Positions 51,101 to 58,505 of a stretch of 64,000 bases of DNA are shown here, in pieces. The translations under genes and the position numbers were made by a program. Every line of letters begins with the position of its first letter. The stretch's first letter is position 1. The notes beneath the pieces were generated by a model. That model made no database searches. It worked only from the letters and a program-made list of their open reading frames with translations, and was not told where the DNA came from. This DNA comes from Planctomycetes bacterium MalM25 (GTDB taxonomy: Bacteria; Planctomycetota; Planctomycetia; Pirellulales; Lacipirellulaceae), in NCBI GenBank assembly GCA_007745835.1, contig CP036424.1:124001-188000 (forward strand). Direction: 5' to 3'.

Positions 51101-52224
51101 GCCTCGCGCCGCAGGCGCTCGCCGTGGTCGCCGGTCATGCGGGCGAGCAGGTCGGCGTAGAAGCGGTCGCGGTAGGCAGCGATCTGTGGCAACAGGATCG
51201 ACAGCGTGTCGTCCCCGCTGTGGGCGGTCGGCCCCGCACCGCTGACGCCCGACGCCATCAGGATCGTGCCCGCGAGCACCGCGGCCGCCTCGTCGAGCAG
51301 CTCGTCGCGAGCGTAGCTGCCGTCGGGGCGATCGCCCGACTCCTGTTCGACCCGTTCGCATAACGCGTTGAGGACCACCGGCTGCAGCACGAAGCGGCGG
51401 TACATGCCGCTGCCGTCGATCCGGTTGGGGTCCCAAAGGCCGAAGTGATGGTTCGGGCGTTTGTGTGCGGGGTGATCGAAGTCGTACGCGCGGGGGTCGA
51501 GCGCGAGTTCCTCAAGCAGTTCGGGATCGAAGTGCGCGGCGCGGAGGATGCCGGGCTCGGTGTTGCGCAGCAGGTCGAGCGTCCGTTCGAGCAGCCGCTT
51601 CCGACGCCCGACACCCACGCCCGAGGCGCCGTTCTGCCGCGCGGCCGCGACGTACAGCGGGATCGGGCGCACCCACTCGTGACGGTACGGCTCGATCTTC
51701 TGATCGGTCTCCAGAACGGCGATCGGGCGGTAGCCGATGTAGTCGTCCAGGCGGTCGCGGGCGGTGTTCAGCGCCGCCTCGTCCCACGGCGCGCCCTGGG
51801 TCAGCAGCGCCTCGAAGACCCGCCCTAAGAACAACGGCCGCCACAGCTCCTGCGGTTCGCGACCCCACAACAGGTCGGCGTGGAAACGCCCGTACGCTTG
51901 CCGGAACTGGCCCGTTAGCCGCAGCACGCCGAGAGCCTGCTCGGCGTCGGCGAACGGGGCGCCTGCGGCCCGCAATTCTTCGAGCCGCTTGCTCAGTCCC
52001 GCCAGCACACGATCAACCGAGGGCCGGTCCCCTGAGGGGCCCTCTTCCTCGATCTCGAACAGCTCATTAATCGCGCCGAGGAACGCGCCGTCGGTCGCCC
52101 CGGAGGAGAAGTTCAGGTAGCCCAGAACCTCGCGCTCGAGCTTCGCTCGCCTCTCGCCGGTCCCCAGCGGGCTCGCTGGTGGGCCGTCGCCATGCTCCCG
52201 CGGATCATTGGCTTCGGTCGACAT
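48136..52224 (-). CDS. Very large protein of unknown function with an acidic insert
   Basis: Cytoplasmic-looking protein of 1362 residues that I cannot assign to a family. No signal peptide and no membrane span. Most of it is alpha-helical with even spacing of Leu/Ala/Trp, like an alpha-solenoid. A strongly acidic, probably disordered insert lies near residues 700-785 (DDIDEEEESLGFED ... FDDEEDDEFGLFD). The extreme C-terminus is basic then mixed (DEQQRKRRRGADSSND). No nucleotide-binding, metal or catalytic motif is evident. Codon use is uniform and the frame uninterrupted for 4.1 kb. It lies 125 bp upstream of the kdsD-like gene on the same strand, and may be in one transcript with the Kdo/LPS genes. 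Confidence 0.75.
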   Translation of the reverse strand: MSTEANDPREHGDGPPASPLGTGERRAKLEREVLGYLNFSSGATDGAFLGAINELFEIEEEGPSGDRPSVDRVLAGLSKRLEELRAAGAPFADAEQALGVLRLTGQFRQAYGRFHADLLWGREPQELWRPLFLGRVFEALLTQGAPWDEAALNTARDRLDDYIGYRPIAVLETDQKIEPYRHEWVRPIPLYVAAARQNGASGVGVGRRKRLLERTLDLLRNTEPGILRAAHFDPELLEELALDPRAYDFDHPAHKRPNHHFGLWDPNRIDGSGMYRRFVLQPVVLNALCERVEQESGDRPDGSYARDELLDEAAAVLAGTILMASGVSGAGPTAHSGDDTLSILLPQIAAYRDRFYADLLARMTGDHGERLRREAERLRQPFAGARQHLNHAIARRRAEQLQRVRLARVYARMGASEAALEQANEVRVASSRILCKIYCKLTAGHQAIDGHELALAAELTPEIEDLLERGIECGALVDPWNIVGFGGNYSLFPSIENTIHDYRVDDLIQVVEQLLGLCARGWSEAAAIDDAEYERFFSSTLERIAIWWDQFATPMVSGVRRLLAKEIEVSTNLVAGALNAWHKAGAASGDIGFWGMFVDQFDSPKAFQQVVEALLEKGDLVASMALLMRWVCQVDLTPLDDGDASFHPLAERWLRLVEKRGEETGEDQWPLVAKFFDHLEANAEELWDAPKFELGKVHDDALFDELLEDDIDEEEESLGFEDAGEGDFDPEAPFDDEEDDEFGLFDAAYDDMTYEDTTDDGIDSAMYEPDSDETRLEFEDEAERLESRLSFLNTVSRLWKHAAVVWGVRVASPGGREETIAAWRKMAVRRGVQLAQLLETIHTHRLQPPDGDHESMVEYDQVRTIKDAILEGVITSCVEVADAARLLRAASGALADDDSPFTPRAVGAAVGVLRSVLRGDTAGVREHWPQLRTALASEELLYVPIGRGGEPRKIVRARALHRLISDLLGWFPRLGLIRETTELLGVAQQMETDHPVGRGAVTEYDRLFEAGYAAIVQCLVESSPTWGRAEDDAHAADVMLVEALQDLTETELGRWLGHSKTVRLSVVERLQDSREWERFVRFVERYGEDLFTQRFLTLSNLRAILHQRVGVWLDNLCEDPPQDAPKLIEEIDAGVPRDEAVRLLSIAIEAVVENYPIYRDYNATTTQSDHGEMLHALIDFLRLKNAYDRVAWNLKPVALAHRILVKSGRPAAAALWRRAVEERTCEAADQHQAGLEALTQRYGMRLPTVSQRLAERFVRPLTIDLVRSLVGPAMGTDPRIEASEAFSALRREVNSLLGDAAGSGLDLPDWVEALESEADEQQRKRRRGADSSNDPLRRIEQTQLSWEATQRQLTDEPEDEAE

Positions 52225-52432
52225 AGAGGGGTCGTGCAGGAGGAACGGGGGCCGCGGGCCGGAAAATCGGACTAAAAATCACACGCGGCGCCGTCGCGCA
52301 ATGTAGGAGCCGCCCCCGCCCGGGTCTAGCGGCTGATCCGCGGCGCCCATCGCGTGCAGAACCGCTGTGGGGCAATTAAGATGGAGGCCTAAGCCAATAT
52401 CCCCGATCTCCTGCCGTTTGGACCCCGCCGGC

Positions 52433-53818
52433 ATGTCTCTCGCTCGCGTCTTCCGGTTCTCTTCGTTCGCGCTCGCCCTGGTGCTAGCATCCACGGCGGC
52501 GGAGGCTCGTCTCGTCGGCCGGCAGGTCGCCCAAGAGGCGGGCCTCACGCGGGCGTGGTTCACCCAGGCCGCCCTGATGTCGGGTGTGCAGCGCGTCGCC
52601 GGCGCCGAGTTGCAAGACGGCGTGCTCTACGTGCTCAGCTCAGCCGGGACGATCCAGGCCTTCGACGCCGAGTCCGGCGAGAACCTGTGGACCAACCGCT
52701 TGGGCGACCCGTCGCAACCCGCCACCGGCCCCGCGATCCGCCGCACCGTCAAGCAGCTGGCCGAGGGGGGGACGTCCGTCTCGACGCGTTGCGCAATCAT
52801 CGTCGGCACGACTATCTACGTGCTCGACGCGGCCAACGGCGTCGAGATCGAGTCGCAGGCGATCCACGGCTCGACCGACTCGGCTCCCGTGCTGGGCGAC
52901 GACCATGTGTACGTCTCGGCTTTGGGAGGGCGGCTGATCGGGTACCCGATCGCGAAGCCGCGCAGCGTGAATTTCCGCATCGCCTCGCCCGGTCAGCTGT
53001 ACGCGACGCCGCTGTTGGCGTCGGGCCGAGTGATCTGGACCACCGCGAAGGGCGAGGTCTACGCCGCCGCCGCCGAAACGGGACGCCCCGCCTATCGCTT
53101 CAACGCGTCGGCTCCGGTCGTGGGCACGCCCGCGGCGGTGGAGGACAGCCTCTACTTCGCCAACGAACGGGGCGTGATCTACGCGTTGGACGCCGAGCGC
53201 GCCCGGCCGCTGTGGCGCACCTCGGTCGGATCGAGCGTGAGCCGGCCCGTGGTGGGCGTCGGTGACGCGGTCTTTGTGCCCGCCGACGGACCCACGCTGC
53301 ATTCTTTCGACCGGAAGTCGGGCGACCACACTTGGATCGTCGACGGCCCTTCGGAGGTGGTTTCGGTCTCGCCCGAGCGCGTCTACGCGGTGACCCCCGT
53401 CGGGGAACTGGCGGTGCTCGATCGGAAGACGGGTCGCCCGCTCGCCAGCTGGCCGGCGGGTGGCGCCTTGCGGCCCGTGACGAACACGCAGACCGATCGC
53501 CTGTTCTTTGTCTCCGAGAGCGGCTTGATCCAGTGCTTCCACGAGTCGGCGCTCACCGAGCCGGTCTACCACGGCGACGACCCCGCCCAGGCCGAACCGG
53601 CCGACGCCCCCGCCGAAGAGGGCGAACCCGCCGCCGACACGCCCGACGCGCCCGCGGACCAGCCGGCCGGTGGCTTCGACGACGACCCCTTCGCACCGGA
53701 TGGCGAGGCCAGCGACGACCCGTTCTCTCCTGAAGAAGAAGCCGCTGCGTCGGACGACGACCCGTTCTCCTCGGACGACGGCGGAGCGGACGAGGACGAT
53801 CCGTTCGCCGACTTCTGA
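52433..53818 (+). CDS. Exported PQQ-type beta-propeller protein with acidic tail
   Basis: Protein of 461 residues. I chose ATG 52433, which starts a good signal peptide (LARVFRFSSFALALVLASTA, 3-22); the upstream GTG at 52367 gives no leader. Residues about 50-370 hold repeats of the PQQ-like propeller (GTIQAFDAESGENLWTNRLG; GVIYALDAERARPLWRTSVG; LHSFDRKSGDHTWIVDGPSE), resembling BamB or PQQ dehydrogenase blades. No catalytic residues of the dehydrogenases are seen, so a scaffold role like BamB is possible. The tail from about 385 is rich in Asp/Glu/Pro (DDDPFSSDDGGADEDDPFAD). It is divergent from the 1362-residue gene. Confidence 0.8.
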   Translation: MSLARVFRFSSFALALVLASTAAEARLVGRQVAQEAGLTRAWFTQAALMSGVQRVAGAELQDGVLYVLSSAGTIQAFDAESGENLWTNRLGDPSQPATGPAIRRTVKQLAEGGTSVSTRCAIIVGTTIYVLDAANGVEIESQAIHGSTDSAPVLGDDHVYVSALGGRLIGYPIAKPRSVNFRIASPGQLYATPLLASGRVIWTTAKGEVYAAAAETGRPAYRFNASAPVVGTPAAVEDSLYFANERGVIYALDAERARPLWRTSVGSSVSRPVVGVGDAVFVPADGPTLHSFDRKSGDHTWIVDGPSEVVSVSPERVYAVTPVGELAVLDRKTGRPLASWPAGGALRPVTNTQTDRLFFVSESGLIQCFHESALTEPVYHGDDPAQAEPADAPAEEGEPAADTPDAPADQPAGGFDDDPFAPDGEASDDPFSPEEEAAASDDDPFSSDDGGADEDDPFADF

Positions 53819-53857
53819 TCGCTGCGTTACAGAGGCCCCTCGCAGTGGGGGGCGAAG

Positions 53858-55432
53858 GTGTCGGAGGTGAACCTAGCGGCGACGCCGCTTGTCGGGCAGG
53901 CTATGCCGACGCAAGAGCAGGTCACCGACCGCCCGTCCGCCCTGGCGGCCGATCGCTTCAGGGAAGAGGACGACGCCGTGCCCGCCGAGCCGACCGATGA
54001 CGCCAACGGCGACCCCGCCCGTCCGGGCTGGTGGTCGCGCGCGGGCGGGGGCCGTGAGGTGCTCACGGTGGCCGCGCCGCTGGTCGTGTCGAGCCTGTCG
54101 TGGACCGTCATGACGTTCGTCGATCGGATGCTGCTCAACCACTGGTCGGGCGCGGCGATGTCGGCGGCGTTCGTCGCCTCGACCGCTTGGTTCGCGGCCC
54201 TCTGCTTGCCGCTGGGCATCTGCTCGTACACGAACACCTTCGTCGCGCAGTACCACGGCTCGGATCAACCACGCCGGATCGGCCCTTCGGTCTGGCAAGG
54301 GGTTTGGATCGCCTTGGGCGCCAGCCCGTTCATCCTGATGGCCATCCCGTGGGGTGACGCCATGTTCCGCGCCGCCGGACACACGGCTGCGGATGTCGCC
54401 TTGGAGGGGGAGTACTTCTCCATCCTGTGCTGGGGCGCGCCGGCCATGCTGCTCTCCCAGTCGCTCTCCGCCTTCTGGAGCGGGCGGGGCAAGACGGTCG
54501 TCGTCATGGTGGTCGACGCCCTCTTCGCGGGCCTGAACGTGCTGCTCGATTGGTGGTGGATCTTCGGGCTCTCGATCGCCTGGGGGCAACAAGCGATCGA
54601 GATCTTTCCCGCCGCGGGCATCGCCGGCGCGGGATGGGCCACCGTCGTGTCGCTTTGGCTCAAGGCGATCGTCTACTTCGTCATGCTGGTGGGCGGAGGG
54701 GGGTACCGCAGCGAGTTCGCCTCGGCCGCGTGGTGGGTCGATCGCCCCTTGCTGAAGCGCATGCTGGTCTTCGGCGGCCCGAGTGGCGTGCAGCTGTTGC
54801 TCGATGTGCTCGGGTTCACGGTCTTTATCTTGCTGGTCGCGCAGCTTGGCTCGGTCGAAAACGAGGCGACCAGCATGACCTTCAGCATCGGATCGCTCGC
54901 CTTCATGCCGGTGGTCGGTGTGGGGATGGCGGCGTCGATCCTCGTGGGCCAGCACCTGGGCGAAGACAACGACGCCGCCGCCGCCCAGGCGACCTGGACC
55001 TCGCTGCACGTCGGTTGGGGCTACATGGCGATCGTCTCGGCGCTGATGGTCTTGGTGCCCGGGCTTTTCCTCTCCGGCTTCTTCGTCGGCGAGGCGGTCG
55101 AGGGCGACCTGGCTCAGCGAGCCGCCGTGGCCGCGGTCGCGGCGGTGCTCATGCGGTTTGTCGCCGCGTACAATTTCCTTGACGCGGCGTTGATCGTCTT
55201 CGTCAGCGCGTTGAAGGGGGCGGGCGACACGCGGTTCATCCTCCTGGCGAGCCTCGTCATGGCGACCCTGCTCGGCGTGCTCACCTGGCTGGCGGTCGAG
55301 GTGCTCGACGCCGGGCTCTACGGCTGCTGGACGCTGGTGAGCGGCTGGATCATGGGCCTGGGCCTGATCTTCATGCTCCGCTTCTTGCAAGGGAAATGGA
55401 GAACCATGCGCGTGATCGAGCCCCCCGCCTGA
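53858..55432 (+). CDS. MATE family efflux transporter
   Basis: Inner-membrane multidrug/toxin antiporter of 524 residues using an Na+ or H+ gradient. About twelve hydrophobic segments begin at residue 70 (VLTVAAPLVVSSLSWTVMTF, then VDRMLLNHWSG), the classic MATE N-terminus. The first 60 residues are hydrophilic and may be an extended start: GTG 53858 is kept, but ATG 53903 (residue 16) is equally possible. The second MATE half is seen at MLVFGGPSGVQLLLDVLGFT. Substrate unknown. It follows the propeller gene by 39 bp on the same strand. Confidence 0.9.
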   Translation: MSEVNLAATPLVGQAMPTQEQVTDRPSALAADRFREEDDAVPAEPTDDANGDPARPGWWSRAGGGREVLTVAAPLVVSSLSWTVMTFVDRMLLNHWSGAAMSAAFVASTAWFAALCLPLGICSYTNTFVAQYHGSDQPRRIGPSVWQGVWIALGASPFILMAIPWGDAMFRAAGHTAADVALEGEYFSILCWGAPAMLLSQSLSAFWSGRGKTVVVMVVDALFAGLNVLLDWWWIFGLSIAWGQQAIEIFPAAGIAGAGWATVVSLWLKAIVYFVMLVGGGGYRSEFASAAWWVDRPLLKRMLVFGGPSGVQLLLDVLGFTVFILLVAQLGSVENEATSMTFSIGSLAFMPVVGVGMAASILVGQHLGEDNDAAAAQATWTSLHVGWGYMAIVSALMVLVPGLFLSGFFVGEAVEGDLAQRAAVAAVAAVLMRFVAAYNFLDAALIVFVSALKGAGDTRFILLASLVMATLLGVLTWLAVEVLDAGLYGCWTLVSGWIMGLGLIFMLRFLQGKWRTMRVIEPPA

Positions 55433-55508
55433 CACACGTGAGTTTGACGCGGGCTGTCGCTCCACTTAGAACGGGGTCGGCAGGGGCAATGCCGAACCAC
55501 ACCACGTT

Positions 55509-56966
55509 ATGCATCTCAAGAACCACTTGGCGGCGGCAGTCAGCGCGCTGCTGATCGTCTCGCCCGCGGCGGCGGGCATCTCGGGCGTCACGTACCTGGC
55601 GTTCCCCGACAGCGAACCCCTCGCGGCCGCGCACGCCCCAAACGATCCGACGACGCTCTACGTCGCGCATCGCAACGGCGTTATCCGCGGCCTCGACGTC
55701 GCCGCCGGGACGTGGGATGTCGATCCGTTGCTCGAGGTGGCCGGCGTGGACGCTTCGGGCGAAGGGGGCCTGCTCGGCTTCGCCTTTCACCCCGACTTCG
55801 CAACGAACCAGAAGCTGTACGTCCACGCGACGATCGACCCGGGCGATGCGATGCCCGGAGTGCTCGACCCGTTTAATACCCAAGTGCTCGAGTACACGTT
55901 TGATCCCGGCGGCGCCGCACCGGCCGTCCGCACGATCCTCAGCGTGCCGCAGCCGACGGCCTTTCACAACGGGGGTTGGATCGGCTTCAACCCGGCCGCC
56001 TCGGCTGGCGAGGAAGGCTTGCTGTACCTCACGATTGGCGATGGCGATACGCCCGCCTCGGCCCAGTCGATCACCAGCGGCGACCTGCTGGGGAAAGTGC
56101 TGCGGATCGATCCGACCGGAGACGAATATCCGGCTGACGCCGACCGCAACTACGCGATCCCATCGACGAATCCGTTTATCGGCGGAAACGAAGACGGTGA
56201 AATCTATGCCTACGGTCTGCGCAATCCTTTCCGTGCGAGCATCGACCGTCTGACTGGCGATCTTTGGATCGGCGATGTCGGGGACGACACCCGCGAGGAG
56301 GTCGATGTGATACGGGCCGCTACCGGCGGCGGCGAGAACTTCGGCTGGGACGCGTGCGAGGGCCTCACCGACTCGGATGGCTCCGGCGGCTGCGCCGTGC
56401 TGAAGGCCTCCACGACAGTGACCGACCCGGTGTACGACTACATGCGGCCCGGTGTGGGGCCGGTCGACTTCACCGGCGTGTCGGTCATCGGCGGCGTGGT
56501 TTACCGCGGGCCCGACCCAGCGGTGCAGGGCCGCTACCTATTCGGCGACATCTTTGCTCCCGGCGCGAGCTACTGGAGCCTCGACGCCGACGACCCGGTC
56601 GGGTCGATCGCGAACCTCGAGCCGGAGCTCTTCCCCGATGACAACTCGATCGGCGGACCGGTTGCTTTCGCCGAGGACCTCGACGGAAACGTTTATATCC
56701 TGACTCGCTTCTCGGGCATCTATCGCATCGACACCGATGCGGTCGTTCCGGGTGACTTCAACGCCGACGGTGTGGTCGACGCGGCTGACTACACCGTGTG
56801 GCGTGACGGACTCGGCTCGCCAGCGGAGTATGCGGCCTGGCAAGCCAACTACGGGGCGACAGCCGTCACGTGGACCGCTCCGAGCCAGGGCGTTCCCGAG
56901 CCGACGACCGTTCTGCTCGCCGGCGCCGCTCTACTCGGCTTGCAGCTGACTGCGCGGCAGCGTTAG
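55509..56966 (+). CDS. PQQ-dependent sugar dehydrogenase (GSDH/sorbosone-type) with dockerin-like and PEP-CTERM ends
   Basis: Secreted protein of 485 residues. Signal peptide about 1-22 (LAAAVSALLIVSPAAA). Residues 25-410 are the six-bladed propeller of soluble glucose/sorbosone dehydrogenases: GEGGLLGFAFHPDF, FHNGGWIGFNP, EIYAYGLRNPFRASIDRLTG, DLWIGDVGDDTREEVDVI, and VYRGPDPAVQGRYLFGD. Residues about 417-455 read DFNADGVVDAADYTVWRDGL, one and a half dockerin-like units. The end VPEPTTVLLAGAALLGLQLT plus basic tail is a PEP-CTERM sorting signal. Probably oxidises extracellular sugars on the cell surface. The last 36 bp overlap the convergent PhoD gene. Confidence 0.9.
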   Translation: MHLKNHLAAAVSALLIVSPAAAGISGVTYLAFPDSEPLAAAHAPNDPTTLYVAHRNGVIRGLDVAAGTWDVDPLLEVAGVDASGEGGLLGFAFHPDFATNQKLYVHATIDPGDAMPGVLDPFNTQVLEYTFDPGGAAPAVRTILSVPQPTAFHNGGWIGFNPAASAGEEGLLYLTIGDGDTPASAQSITSGDLLGKVLRIDPTGDEYPADADRNYAIPSTNPFIGGNEDGEIYAYGLRNPFRASIDRLTGDLWIGDVGDDTREEVDVIRAATGGGENFGWDACEGLTDSDGSGGCAVLKASTTVTDPVYDYMRPGVGPVDFTGVSVIGGVVYRGPDPAVQGRYLFGDIFAPGASYWSLDADDPVGSIANLEPELFPDDNSIGGPVAFAEDLDGNVYILTRFSGIYRIDTDAVVPGDFNADGVVDAADYTVWRDGLGSPAEYAAWQANYGATAVTWTAPSQGVPEPTTVLLAGAALLGLQLTARQR

Positions 56967-58340
56967 CTCGTACACGACCTCGTCCTCGGCGGTGACACAC
57001 TGGAACGTCACCTCCGGGTCAGGCTTCGTTGTGTCGAATCGCAAGAGGCCAAAGAACGTCCCCTCGTTGTACGAGAAGAGGGCCTCCTTCTTCGTCGGAT
57101 GCGTGTGGTCGTTGGTCAGCTTCGAGGTCTCGAACTCGTAGAGATCGTAGCTGTTTGGCCGCGCGATCTGGTAGACGTCGGTCCGGTGGCGGTCGGCGGA
57201 GAGCAGGATCACGCCGCCGATCTGTTCCCGGTCGAGGAAGTCGAAGATCTCGTTGCGCTCCTCCTTGACCCCCCACCACGAGTCCTTGCCCCCCTTGTCG
57301 GCGTGCTCGGTCCACAGCGTGCCGGAGGCGAGCACCTTGAACGTCGCGTCGGACGCACGCAGCCGCTCGAAGAGCCACGCCTTCTGATCGGGGCCGAGCA
57401 TCGTGCCCGACTTGAAGTCGCGGTAGTAGCGGTTGTCGAGCATGAAAAAGTCGACGTCGCCGAGTGAGAAATCGAACCAACAACCGGGGCGTTCCGGCGG
57501 GTCGCCGTAGGCTGGGTTGTTCCAGTTCTCCCGGAAGACTTTCCACGATGCGTACTTCCAGTCAGGCTTGAAAGGATCAGGACCCCCGGACGAGTCGTTC
57601 ACCCCCAGGTCGTGATCGTCGTACACCGCGTAGACCGCCGACGAGGCGACGAGTCGCCGGTACTCGGGGCGGAGCTGACGGCGGTAGTAGTGCACTCGCT
57701 GCTTGGTGCGCGAGTGCGGCTCGTCGATGTAAACATTGTCGCCGAGCATCAGCAACGCGTCGGGGCGATGATCGGCGATCACGTCCCAGATGCCCTCCTT
57801 CGAAGGGTTGTAGCGCGCCCCCCCACCGAAGGCGGCCGTCACGACGGCGGGTTGGCCCTTGGCCGGCGCCGTGCGGAACGCGGCGAGATCGCCGTCGAAC
57901 GCACTCACCCCATCGACCAGCACATCGTATCGATAGGTGGTGGCGGGCTTCAGTCCGTCCAGGTCAATCAGCGCGGTGAAGTCATTTCGCGCGGTGGTGG
58001 TGACCTCCTCGCTCTTTCGCCCGTCGCAGCGGACCCGAACACGCGCGGCGCCCGGCGTGCGGACCCAGACCCGGGCGCTGGAGTCGGTCACGCACCCGAG
58101 CATCGGCCCGCCGAAGAGGTGTAAACCATGCCGCTCGATCAAGGCTCGCAGCCGTGGATCGACGAGGGCGTCCTTGAGGCCTAGGTCGGCTCTCGGGTCT
58201 TGGTAGAGCGTGCCGAGCAGCAGGCGGTCCAGCTCACCAAGGATCGGCGTTTCGACGGGCGTCGGTATCGGCGGCTTGCCGTGCGCTGAGGCCGGGATCA
58301 ACAGGCAGCTCAGCAGGGCGCGTCCTAGCGGCGAGGGCAT
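56931..58340 (-). CDS. PhoD-like alkaline phosphatase/phosphodiesterase
   Basis: Exported metallophosphatase of 469 residues. I chose ATG 58340, which begins a signal peptide (SPLGRALLSCLLIPASAHG, 3-21). An Ig-like N-terminal domain (LDGLKPATTYRYDVLVDG) precedes the phosphatase core with ALLMLGDNVYIDEP, YAVYDDHDLGVND, DVDFFMLDNRYYRDF, and GVILLSADRHRTDV. These give the usual Asp, Asn and His metal ligands. PhoD enzymes hydrolyse phosphodiesters, including teichoic acids and phospholipids, and need Ca2+ plus iron. No Pho box was identified upstream. The last 36 bp overlap the convergent sugar dehydrogenase gene. Confidence 0.9.
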   Translation of the reverse strand: MPSPLGRALLSCLLIPASAHGKPPIPTPVETPILGELDRLLLGTLYQDPRADLGLKDALVDPRLRALIERHGLHLFGGPMLGCVTDSSARVWVRTPGAARVRVRCDGRKSEEVTTTARNDFTALIDLDGLKPATTYRYDVLVDGVSAFDGDLAAFRTAPAKGQPAVVTAAFGGGARYNPSKEGIWDVIADHRPDALLMLGDNVYIDEPHSRTKQRVHYYRRQLRPEYRRLVASSAVYAVYDDHDLGVNDSSGGPDPFKPDWKYASWKVFRENWNNPAYGDPPERPGCWFDFSLGDVDFFMLDNRYYRDFKSGTMLGPDQKAWLFERLRASDATFKVLASGTLWTEHADKGGKDSWWGVKEERNEIFDFLDREQIGGVILLSADRHRTDVYQIARPNSYDLYEFETSKLTNDHTHPTKKEALFSYNEGTFFGLLRFDTTKPDPEVTFQCVTAEDEVVYELTLPRSQLQAE

Positions 58341-58505
58341 GTGTCGCTTTGCAGAGAAGATCGAAAAGGGTCGGGATTCGGAGATTGTAGCCAGCGGGCA
58401 GCGGTGAATTCGTTTACCCGCCGCGTTTTGCATGATGCATACAATCTGCCCCGCTATTAGAATGCATGCCCTGCTCGTCTTGCTGCCTCACCTCGGAACC
58501 GCCGC

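Noticed and set aside
48532-51363. A 943-residue plus-strand frame opposite the 1362-residue gene
   Set aside because: I weighed which strand is real. The minus-strand protein has balanced composition, Trp/Tyr/Met in normal amounts and a proper start region; the plus-strand one is Arg/Val/Asp-rich, as expected of antisense.
58425-58470. TGCATGATGCA palindrome and a TATTAGAAT stretch before the sulfatase gene
   Set aside because: Short dyad with no paired regulator, and no -35 box at a normal distance. Too weak to call a promoter or operator.
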